The position numbers were made by a program, and so were the translations under genes. From Nannobrachium achirus (taxonomy: Eukaryota; Chordata; Actinopteri; Myctophiformes; Myctophidae), in contig OY997649.1 of assembly GCA_963921795.1 (NCBI GenBank), positions 34,212,757-34,276,756 of the forward strand: a stretch of 64,000 nt of DNA, read 5' to 3'. This document shows, one piece after another, positions 47,450-57,046 of this stretch. The notes below the pieces were generated by a model. It had not been told where the DNA came from and did no database searches. It was given only the letters and a program-made list of their open reading frames with translations. Every line of letters begins with the position of its first letter. Position 1 is the first letter of the stretch.

Positions 47450-47580
47450 AATGCTCCAAACCAGCGGCAGACGACGTAAACAGGAACTGAACATTGTGGA
47501 TCATCAATGGTGTGCAATTCATTTCGGAACATTTGTGGGGAATTTTTCATGGTTATAGTCGTTTTCGAGAAGCAGTTACA
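47450..47580 (+). other. rhbdd3: probable rhbdd3 5' UTR exon
   Basis: A donor ACA|GTAAGC at 47581 and an acceptor GCCTACCAG ending at 47930 would remove 350 nt and leave a short leader before the ATG at 47958. The transcription start is not determined. Confidence 0.35.
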
Positions 47581-47957
47581 GTAAGCTGGTACTGCCTTTA
47601 ACGTTAACGGTAATATCAAGCGTAGATTAATTTAACTAACGACACTGGGATATGAGGAAGGTTTTAGAGCCTCTTGTGTCAGTCAGATCACCACTACTCA
47701 TGACTCCTCGCATTATTTTGAAAAAAGATTAGAAATCGACTCCGTATCATGTATGTGTGTGGTGCATTATCAGCAGTAAGCAACTTGGATGCTAATGGGA
47801 CACTGAGTGCAGCAAGGCACGCTTTTATTGATTGATTTATAAGTCAAAAATGTAAACAGCACAAACTTTAAGGTACAGTAAAATATTTGGGCTAAAATAC
47901 TTTCCATTGTGGTCCTATGTAGCCTACCAGGCACAGAGCAACGTTACAGTTACAACA

Positions 47958-48120
47958 ATGCTTGACCGCATATGCTCAGTATGGTTCTGGTTTGGCTCTA
48001 ATCGGCCAGGTTTCTTCCTCGGTACAGTTCTATTGTTAACAGCAATGGTGCTTATGTACTCTGGAGGCATTCAATCTAGTTTAAGTTTGGGCCCAGGTGG
48101 AGACTTCCCAAGGTTCAAAG
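47958..48120 (+). CDS. rhbdd3: rhbdd3 coding exon 1
   Basis: It starts at ATG CTTGAC. An in-frame ATG exists 51 nt upstream, but it lies before the predicted acceptor at 47930. It encodes MLDRICSVWFWF and a first hydrophobic helix, GFFLGTVLLLTAMVLMY. Donor AAAG|GTAAGC, phase 1. Confidence 0.85.
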
Positions 48121-50645
48121 GTAAGCATCACATTAAGGCCCATTCCCACTGGGCCAGATAACAGATTAAAAAAAATATATTAGATATAGGTCTTATTTGT
48201 ATCTTACCATCCACTTGAATGGAGAAAGAGATTTTTTTTATCTGTTATCTGGCCCAGTGGGAATGGGCCTTAATGCATAATGTTCTTGATGACCCTGCCT
48301 GAAAACTATGACCAGAGTTACTGTTATTGAAAACCACTCAATAAACCCATCCACAACCAAACTAACCACTGCAAATCTCTTTCTGTCAACTCTTGCTTTC
48401 TGTTTCAGACCCGTTGCTTTATGCGTTCAGTCATGAGGATTTGTCTTCTCTTCTCGTCAATATTATTCTACTGTTGTTGCTTGGACCGTGTCAGGAGCGA
48501 CGCTGGGGAACAGCCGCCTTCCTTGCCCTCTCCATCCTGTCCACTGCCATTTTACCACCCCTCTATACCCTTGTCATTTTTATTGGTGGGGGTGAGACTA
48601 GTCGGATATGTGGTTACTCTGCCACTCAGCTGGTGCTTTTTACAGCTCAGTGTCGCCAGGTGACACAAAGGAAGCTCTTACGATGTGTACCAGTCTGGTT
48701 TCTTCCGTGGCTTTATCTACTCCTCAGTCTGCTGTTGTTGCCAAGTACACCAGCCCTGCTTCACTTCTGCGCCATATGCATTGGGCACAACTGTATCCTT
48801 GTCTGCCACATTTTACTAGAAATATGGACTGTTAAAGTTTTACTTGTTTAAAAAAGTCTGAAGTGTTGTCTTTCATTAATAGCCTACACATCAATGACAC
48901 CAACATGCTTTTTCCAGACTTGCTACGTTATGTTACTTAATACATTTCAAAGATCATCAGTCCTTCGTTGGAATTTTACAGGAACTGGAACACACAAGAA
49001 TCTTTGCCTTTATTTCTGACTGGGCATGCATTGTTACCTCTACCAGATTCAAACTGCCCACCTACTCTACTTCACAGAGGTGTGAACTGTGAATCATATT
49101 ATGGCCTCTCCATACTTCGACCGAAACCACCGTTTTCGGTCAAAAGGTCCTTTTCTACCATAAAATTATATCCCTCGGTACTTCTGAAAAGCATTGAACC
49201 GAACGAGAGTTCGGAAATTTGCACGTCGGAAAACACAACTCACCGAACATTTCGGTCGAAGTATGGAGAGGCCTTTAGTCAAATCAATAAATAGTCATTG
49301 CATTATGCCCATTCACCTCTTGACTCCATAATGATATGTAACTTACATCCTGTGTTACAGATCCGGATCACACTCTCACACAATACCCACAAATCAGACA
49401 TCATCTTCCAGTTGGCCCCCAATGAGAGATCCTTCAGTTTTGAATCAACGGCCATGGTTAGACCCTGTCCCTCCTTGGATGGCGGAAGGGTCCACTCCTA
49501 TGTCAGAGGCTCAGCTAATGGACGAACAGATGCTACGGGCTGGAATAATGGCCTCCTTACAGGATGTTTCAGAGGACCCAAGTTCAAAAGTGGAGGTGGC
49601 AAAGTCATCAGTGTCCTCTCTCAGGTTTGTATTAGTTGTAAGCATAGTTTTTTAAGAATTAAGCTAGGTGTAGTCTTAAAGGTATGGCAAGGGTAATATT
49701 TGCTCAAATCATTGTTAATTAGCTCTATATTCTGATAGCAATCGTTGCTATAGACTATAGAGTGTTTGTTCTGCAACAGACGTCTCCCCGTTTCTCTAGC
49801 TCTTAAATATCAATATAAAATGTATCCAATCAGGACAGAGATCTCACACAGGATTAACAAGTGAAATTAGACGTGACGCAGGCCTGGGCCCTCCCCCGAA
49901 ACTGTTTTTTACCGAATTGCAAATTAAAAAACAAAGGAGACTTGCTTGAGAGTGAGACACACATTTGCATATGGTTGCAACCATGGCCCCCCAGCCAGCC
50001 CCAAGCCATTGTTTCCTGGTGCAGGGCCTGAAGTGGTGTCACAAATAAATGAGCAGACAAAATAGAAACTGGAACACTATTCAATTGAGGCTAATGAATG
50101 TGTACTCTCTCGTGATTGGATTAAATTTGGCAACCCACTGGAAATATATATTTTCAGTTTATTAAAGAGCTGGAGAGACAAGGAGACATAGGATCTCCTT
50201 TTAGTTGACCTTGTACCAGTAATTTGTACTGTCATGAAACTTTTTTTTACTTTTTCCTATGCAACCATCTAATAAATTGAACAAATGCTTTATCATTAAA
50301 GAGCTTTAACTTTTTATCAAAACACTTTTTGTTTTGATCAAAAAATATCACATACCCTACCTTTAACTTGGTCTCCCTGATGTAATTTATTTTCATGTTT
50401 GTAAATAATATTCTCATATTATTCTGAGAATTGTGTTGCAATTGATCAAAAGACTAACGGTGAAGTTTAACTTCAGATTGCAGCAACTAGAGAAGATGGG
50501 CTTCCCTACTGAGAAAGCTGTAGTGGCGTTGGCTGCTTCAAAACAGCTAGATGGCGCCATTTCTCTACTCATCGATGACCGTGTTGGAGATGAGGCAGTG
50601 GTAATAACAAAAGGAAAGAGCCCTTTGCCACCACAGGGTCCCTGA
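47958..50645 (+). CDS. rhbdd3: rhomboid domain-containing protein 3, full coding span (5 exons)
   Basis: The exons 47958-48120, 48409-48800, 48982-49079, 49361-49624 and 50477-50645 join in phase to 1086 nt, 361 residues (human about 386). The N-terminal half is a rhomboid-like multi-pass membrane domain with several Leu-rich helices. Where active rhomboids have a GxSG serine motif, this protein reads RICGY, so it is probably catalytically dead, as is thought for human RHBDD3. The C-terminal half is soluble: a conserved block DEQMLRAGIMASLQD resembling a ubiquitin-interacting motif, then a UBA domain (about 304-345, LQQLEKMGFPTEKAVVALAA). Both blocks match human RHBDD3 closely. Mammalian RHBDD3 is linked to ubiquitin binding in immune signalling. 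The weakest point of the model is the exon 2 donor. Confidence 0.92.
48121..48408. other. rhbdd3 intron 1
   Basis: A 288-nt intron, half of it a TTAA-flanked hairpin MITE (48133-48273). Confidence 0.85.
48133..48273. mobile_element. TTAA-flanked hairpin MITE
   Basis: TTAA occurs at 48133-48136 and 48270-48273. The arms begin GGCCCATTCCCACTGGGCCA and pair through AGATAACAGAT. The whole 141-bp element folds as one hairpin. Confidence 0.8.
48409..48800 (+). CDS. rhbdd3: rhbdd3 coding exon 2 (rhomboid-like core)
   Basis: The acceptor tgtttcag is clear. It encodes DPLLYAFSHEDLSSLLVN, a WGTAAFLALSIL helix, CGYSATQLVLF and VWFLPWLYLLLSLLLL. The 3' end is set at CTT|GTCTGC because the next exon needs phase 0. 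This donor is weak; ACT|GTTAAA at 48828 also fits the phase and would add nine codons. Confidence 0.8.
48982..49079 (+). CDS. rhbdd3: rhbdd3 coding exon 3
   Basis: The acceptor is attttacag and the donor AGAG|GTGTGA. It encodes ELEHTRIFAFISDWACIVTS, then TRFKLPTYSTSQ. Among the three frames, this one agrees in phase with exon 4. Confidence 0.8.
49080..49360. other. rhbdd3 intron 3
   Basis: A 281-nt intron, mostly a short MITE (49103-49273). Confidence 0.8.
49103..49273. mobile_element. short inverted-repeat MITE
   Basis: GGCCTCTCCATACTTCGACC at the left is inverted at the right (GGTCGAAGTATGGAGAGGCC). The arms extend three bases further inward (GAAA/TTTC). The interior has CCGTTTTCGG-like smaller palindromes. 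Confidence 0.8.
49361..49624 (+). CDS. rhbdd3: rhbdd3 coding exon 4
   Basis: The acceptor is gtgttacag and the donor CTCAG|GTTTGT. It encodes a Ser/Thr/Pro-rich segment, WPPMRDPSVLNQ, then MDEQMLRAGIMASLQD and AKSSVSSL, both shared with human RHBDD3. Confidence 0.93.
49625..50476. other. rhbdd3 intron 4
   Basis: An 852-nt intron without recognised elements. Confidence 0.8.
50477..50645 (+). CDS. rhbdd3: rhbdd3 coding exon 5 (UBA domain)
   Basis: The acceptor is acttcag. It encodes LQQLEKMGFPTEKAVVALAA, then DGAISLLIDDRVGDE, and stops TGA at 50643-50645. MGFP is the UBA loop signature. Confidence 0.95.
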
Positions 50646-50930
50646 AGTAATGTCAGACTCTTGTGCCAATTTATGTGAGTCTCTAGTCAGGCTATGAACA
50701 ATTCCTGATTTGTACAATATATTTTTAGATGCTTGGGTTTTGCTGAGCTTAACTGATGTTAAATGTTCCCTGTGGGTTAATAAGGAGGAGGTTTCTCATT
50801 ATATGAGTTCTAACGAAGAAGTAGGCTATGAGAACTGAGTGTGAGCTTAATTAGCAGCAGGTTCTAATATACATAAATATACTGTACATCAGATATTTTC
50901 ATTCAGAGGCAGAGACTGTACAAGAAGTAG

Positions 50931-50936
50931 AATAAA
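50931..50936 (+). terminator. rhbdd3: rhbdd3 polyadenylation signal
   Basis: AATAAA lies 286 nt after the stop codon. Confidence 0.55.
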
Positions 50937-51656
50937 AGTTGATTTATACAAAAGTATTATGAATCTGGCTCAATTTTCGAAACAAGTCTGACAATACAAT
51001 TATTGAAGTTTAGTAGTGTTAAATGAGTACCATTTATTTATCTACTATAAATGGACAGCATATATGCTTGCGGGCTTGTTCGTGTGACTCTGCTATGTAT
51101 GTATCGCAGAGACTCGAAGAAGTGCGTTGCCTGGTGTGAAGTCAGTAAGATTAGAGGTTCTCCAAAATTAAGAAAATCTCCATATAAGGAGATCCCTGAT
51201 GTCATCAATACGACATCATTGTGAACATCTCTGCATGTGTGTGTGTATGCAACGTGTTTGTGTATCTTCACATATCTCCAGACCCGTCGCCTGAATCGAC
51301 ATAAATCCAAGGGTACCCCATTTGGGCACACTCGCAGATCGGTCAGATCAGTGGTTCTCTAATCCTTGATGTCATCAATATGATGTCATTAGGCAATTCT
51401 CTGTGCGTGTGCATGTGTATGTATCTGACCTTCTATATCTCAAGAATCGTCCGGCCAATCTACTTCAAACTGTGTATCTTGCCCAGGATTTGAGGGAGTG
51501 CAGTGTCAGAACAGCGGTTGTCCACAACCAAGATGTGCTAATGTTGTAGTGTTTGTCTGTCTGATGTCCATATACAGTATGTATTTCCATACTATACATG
51601 GAGATCCATGATTTCATCATAAGCTTAAAGAGTACAGAGTGTGAAGTCGGTCGGAT

Positions 51657-52298
51657 CTAGCCTAGCATAGCCAGACGAATCTGCCATTGCAAAGAGAATT
51701 TTCTGGCCCCGCTCAGTTATTAAAATATTTCACGGCTCACAAGTTATGAGGAACCAACCAGGGGCCCAGTATGCAAATGAAGGGTGGGCTTTAGGTTGTG
51801 AGAAACCAACCAAGGCGTATCACCTTTGTGCTACTCTGATTGGTTGTAGGTCTAACCAATAGAGTCCATTTGAATCTTTCTGTAACCGCCCCATGTAAAA
51901 AGAAAATACATTGAGAAGAACCAGACTGTATCCACCACTAGTGATGGGCAATCCCGTTCATTTCAGTGATCGGATCATTTCGTTCACGTTCACGGTAATG
52001 ATCCGTTCAAAAGATTCGTTCAAATGATTCGTTCATAGCGCGGTCGGCCCATGAAAAACACAATCGCGGGAGCGTTTTTATTACGTTGCGAGTAGCCCGC
52101 CGTCGCGTCCTGTCTGCCGCCCGGGGCTATTAGGGGGAGGGGCGGGGGTGTGAACGAAAGTGTGAACGACCCATTTCAGGGATTTGAACGAATCGTTCAC
52201 GAGTCATGCTAATGATTCGATTCTTATGAACGAATCACTCATGAACGACACATCACTATCCACCACGCAGTGTGATAGTGTCTGGCTATGCGAGGCTA
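51657..52298. mobile_element. outer hAT-like element containing a second hAT-like element
   Basis: The left end CTAGCCTAGCATAGCCAGAC is inverted at the right (GTCTGGCTATGCGAGGCTA). GGTCGGAT flanks both sides (51649-51656 and 52299-52306), an 8-bp duplication. It is split by the insertion at 51939-52258. Confidence 0.75.
51939..52258. mobile_element. inner hAT-like MITE with perfect 8-bp duplication
   Basis: Ends TAGTGATG and CATCACTA are inverted. Exact TCCACCAC copies flank it (51931-51938 and 52259-52266). The interior has repeated GATTCGTTCA/TGAACGAATC pairs. Confidence 0.88.
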
Positions 52299-53557
52299 GG
52301 TCGGATCTGCAGTTGAAATCGATCTATAAATCCATGAATCTCTGTCTGTCTGTGTCCATGTATGGGGATCCCTGATGTCATTAATATGACATCTATCTAG
52401 CTATACAGTAGCCTAGCCTCCAAGTACTATAATAATGGATTCTACACTAAGTAGTCTGACAACGGGTATTATAACCGGAGGGTCATGTGTTCCCGATGGG
52501 CATCGCCCTAGTTACGACAAACTGAGGACAGGTGACCTGTTAAAAACACGGAACATGTTTTTATTATACCAACCATCTAGACAGGATTATCTTAACACAA
52601 CACATTTGCAAGCAATTAAAAAAACACTCAAAATATAAAATGAAGTTACACATACAGCATACAAAACAAGAAACTACAGTTGATCATAATTTTAAATAAT
52701 AATTCACAACATATTTGCAAGATGAGAAAGCAGATATCAAGTATTTTTCATTCTTTAAAGCAGTTTAAATTTACCAATGTAATATTGAGCAAAATGCGTC
52801 CAAACTCCATTAACAGTTTAACTATTTCTTATTTGCGTGTGCGTGAGTCTGGATGTCAGTCTACAGTACAGTATGTGTTTGCAGTGGAGGGAGGGGACAG
52901 GGGAGGGGGGGGAGTGTATTAAAAGCTGACACTAGCAACAGAGATTTTGAAATGCAATGCCAGACAATTAATAAACTAACGATACCTTTGACTTCTGATG
53001 TGGCATTTGGTTCTTCTAAATCTTATGATTGTTGCAGATCCATTTTACTGGCTATGCAAAATAGCTGAAATGTGTGATTTCAGTGTGATTTGTGCCTTTT
53101 TTTGGACATGAATACGTGTAAGTATAGTACATTTCTTAATTAATGTGTATTTAAAGGGGAATAAGCCAACTCACACCAATAAACTTTAGATCAGATCACT
53201 GACAGCAACTGATATCTCAGTGAGAGATGTCTTCATTTTTTTTAGTGCACCTACATAACATCAAGTTAAACAATACAATAGAAGTATAAAAAAATATTAG
53301 AGGAAGAGGTTTGTTTGTGTAATTGTGTCCTGCAAATTGTACATGCGCAATATACTTAAATAATGAAATCTCTTCAGATTCCAGACACATTGTGAAAGAC
53401 AAAACAAACTCTGATCCAGCCTCTTTTTTTCCCTCTCACATCTGATTCCCCCTTTTTACCCTTAAAGACCCATATTGGCCAGAATAGTTTCCAGCTTATT
53501 GAGCACCACAGAAGATTCTCAAAAAGAATTTTCCTTTTATCCACCATGAATTGTTTG

Positions 53558-53563
53558 TTTATT
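53558..53563 (-). terminator. emid1: candidate emid1 polyadenylation signal
   Basis: A minus-strand AATAAA lies about 280 nt downstream of the emid1 stop codon, and is the nearest found. Confidence 0.4.
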
Positions 53564-53841
53564 TTCCTGAGGCTGAAGTCCCAAGCTGTGGCCACAAACA
53601 ACGAGTGAGCTTCTGGGTCTATAAGGAGAACAGTGTTGGGTATGGGAGTGGGGTCATACTCATTCCCAATGAAGGTGGGCATTCTGGAGATCAGTGTAGT
53701 TTCCCTGAGGTGTTCCACACCTTTAATCAGATGGTTCAGCCCAAAGGGGGTATGAGATAAGATCTGAATCAGTTGAGTGCCAGAGAGACCAAAACGGAGG
53801 GTTTGGTTAATCCAGCCTCTGATCCTCAGGTTCACCGGGCG

Positions 53842-53978
53842 TTACTTCCCTCGAACCTTGGTGTCCGAGGAGAGAGGAGGTGAGGCAAGTCGAAATGGAA
53901 ATCCTCCTGCTCGCTTATCTCTGTAGAAACTTGGGGATGCCGTGCCAAACGGGCCGTCCCCAGACCCCAGATCAGGCT
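53842..53978 (-). CDS. emid1: emid1 last coding exon
   Basis: The acceptor is ttcgacag. After a split Glu codon it encodes PDLGSGDGPFGTASPSFYRD, then KRAGGFPFRLA and ends VRGK before TAA 53844-53842. It corresponds to the human tail EPELGSG and RGKRGG. Confidence 0.93.
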
Positions 53979-56962
53979 CTGTCGAAGATAGAAAGCAGTT
54001 GGGACCAGGCTACCCTACCAACCAATGCATGTCCACATAACCAGACTCTACTTTGACGTATCCAAACACTTAGTTACTACTGAGGAGGCTTGGAGAATCT
54101 GATTGGCGATTGGTTTGATTCTTGCCTTTTTTTCTTTTTTACATGTTAAAGCTACAATCCAAGAATATCTACAGTGGTTGGAGGTAGTCTCCCTACTGTT
54201 ACATTAAGACATTTCGACCTGGGTGTAGGGTAGGAGACCTACTGGTTGACATCAGCAATAAGGTTATTTGAAGCAGACGGCCATAGCCATTGAACTGCCA
54301 TTGGCTGTAGTTTGGACAATGTTACAGGTACTTCTCTCCGTTGGGAGAGGCAGACAATGGATATACAACTTTTGTAGCTTTCATTCATAAAGCTCAAGCT
54401 TTCATTACAACATAATTATCTGAAACAATAAGTCCATCATTTCCTGTTCCTGACATTGCTGTAATTGAGTTCAGGTCAGGTGTATGACATGCATTGGTAT
54501 ACATAACCTTGTAAAGGACAAACCTATGGTGGGTGCATAACATTCTATCACAAGTTTCATAGTTTCAAAATAAATTCATAATTTTTCAGTTTTACAGAGC
54601 TGTATATGGGGAAAAAAGAATCAGATATTCCACATAATTTGTTCAGTTTGTGTGCCTACGGGTCCTCCCCATAGCCACAAAACCCGTAGCTCCTGTGCCA
54701 ATAAGGACCATGTGGCTATTTGCAGTACAGTTGTAGAAGGATGTCTCTCTGTATTACCTGGCCAGATGATAGCCTCCAGCAACGTCACCCTGCGAGCCAG
54801 AAGCTCAAGGTCTGCCTGCAAGTCTTGGAACATCTGCAAGCTAATGTCCTATCAAAGAGCAGTGACAAGGGGGTTTGTGTGAGGGGGTGGAAACAGCAGC
54901 CCAGGTCCTGGGGCTGCTTTGCGACTGGTCACACTGTTGTCTCCAAAGAGTGAAGTTTGATGGGGATGTGAGACTCCACCCTACTTAACCCCTGCCTAAA
55001 GCTGACCCTATCTCAGGCCTCCTACTCACCATGAATACCGATCATAGTCTCGAGGATTAAAACCCTCTCAGCTAAGATCTTCAGCGCCTCTCTGATCTGA
55101 TGTATTCCGTCCCCCTGTGAAGATAGATACAGCCGTCAAGGTAAAGAGCACAAGCCAAACGCCTGCTTGCCATGATGCAAGTAAATGTCTTTCTTTCAAT
55201 TCATTACAGCAGTTAGAAGGTTAAACACAATCCATGTATCTGCCCAGCACTCATTGACATTATCCTATCCTTTTATCTCTCTACCTCCCTCATTCACTGG
55301 CCATGCTGCTATACTAAGCCAGTCTCTGCCATGCAGGGCTGGCCAACAACACCATGCACATTACAGACCAGCCACATGTTGGTGACATAACAGCTGATGT
55401 CCATTGTCCCAGCATTGATCATGCCATTCACATTCCATGTTGATGGGTAGCCATTCAGCCAGGCAAGTATTTTCAGAACTATAATATTTCACTCTTAATA
55501 CTGCTGTGGTCACAATAGTAGCAACCACCCATAAGAGTTTCATGAAACCAGTAATATTTTACTTTTAAATCTATGTTTTCATTTAGGTTTATTTATTTAA
55601 ATTTCTGCTGGCTTTGAGTCATCCCTACAGAAATAAACATGACAAAGTTGAAGTAGAGATGTTAGACGGATGCATTCAAGAAGATCACATTTATGATGCA
55701 ATAGAAAGCATGCAAAGAATACTTCATGCTATTGGTGTCTGGGTGAGCGATTCCCTCTAAGAAATGCATTAATGAGATAAGCCCATGGTATATTTCTAGG
55801 CAGAAAAAGGCAAGGTTTCAGTAGGTCACCTAATTCCGTATATTACATGATTGTTTATAACAGAATACATTGGCAAGCTAATGGAAGGTTGTAGCTTAGA
55901 GCAGGGGTTTTCAAAGTGGGTGACGGGGTGCCGCGACGGCAGTCCAGGGGTGCCGCGAGTTCATTTGATAATATTTGGAATTTATTTGGACACTTGGAAA
56001 AAATATTTAGTATCATTTTAAACTTGAAGTACAAAGTTATTTTCAGTCAGTTCTAACCAAAATGGCTATTATCTTAACATTGTCCTCGCAACATAATCAC
56101 TAAAATATCATTACTGTGAGGCAGAATCCTCATATCTCCAAGTTTCAAATGTGTACTTCTTTTGGTAAAGTAAAGCCCTGCTTAATCATACAAGACTGTC
56201 GCACAAAACGAGTGAAAACAGATCGGCTGTTTTCACTAGTTTAGTACATTTTATAGATGATAAATACAAAACGAACGGTTTTGGACATACAAGGTTTCCA
56301 CCCGGCAACGATGATATGCTATAAATATAAGGTGCTGGGAAAAAAAGTTTGGGAACCCCTGGCGTAGAGAATTGACATGAAAAAATAATGTGTCGCTTGC
56401 CTTGCCTTTTTTCTTTGTTATCTGCATAATGTAGCTTTCTTTATAAATCACATTCCGTTGTTTATTTTTACATCCAGAAAAGAAATAGCAGTTGGTGGAG
56501 CTGTTAAAGATGGAACCATGCAGCATTGCATTATGGGGTAAAAGAGGATAGCTGTATCCACTCCACTCACCTCAAAACACACCAACCCCTAAACCCACCA
56601 CCACCCACCACCAAAACATATGGAGCGATTTGGCATATACATTTACACTAATTTTCTTGGGTGTTCAATGAAATGTAAACAAAATGTAAGATGGAGCAGT
56701 GTTTTCTCAATTGAAGAACACTATTTCAGACATCTGATTGTGTTTGTATGTGTATGTACTGTATATGCCAAAGTCAGATGCTGAGAATGTGACTGTGAAA
56801 GGTAGCCATGGGGACAGTAGCTTGCAGAGGGAGTCAGACAGCTTTAGGGTGGAGAGGACAGTGTCATGACGAGGGACAACAGTCCAGAGCACACCCCAAG
56901 GACCAAGACGTTAACATCAACACCAAATAACACAACAAATTACTCTCTCACTCACTCACTCA

Positions 56963-57046
<84 letters not shown>

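Larger units (their letters stand above)
46312..47957. promoter_or_regulatory. head-to-head promoter interval of ewsr1 and rhbdd3
   Basis: About 1.65 kb separates the two start codons, which face away from each other. CpG-richer sequence adjoins ewsr1 (to about 46450, including GTGGGCGTGG-like text). A MITE (46900-47203) occupies the middle. The right part probably holds an rhbdd3 5' UTR exon. No TATA box was assigned. Confidence 0.55.
50946..53541. other. rhbdd3-emid1 intergenic region
   Basis: The two genes converge here. 51170-52410 is repetitive: a unit with GGAGATCC(C)TGATGTCATC recurs at about 51179, 51364, 51600 and 52367, and a nested hAT pair lies within. 52430-53540 is AT-rich with nothing recognised. 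Confidence 0.7.

Noticed and set aside
48968-49294. Alternative frame through rhbdd3 exon 3 (MEFYRNWNTQES)
   Set aside because: It does not match the phase needed by exon 4, continues into an intron MITE, and lacks resemblance to RHBDD3.
53374-53835. A 153-codon minus-strand open frame downstream of emid1
   Set aside because: It begins just past the emid1 stop codon in another frame and lies in the 3' UTR; no family recognised and no independent splice or start evidence. A decayed retrocopy cannot be fully excluded.
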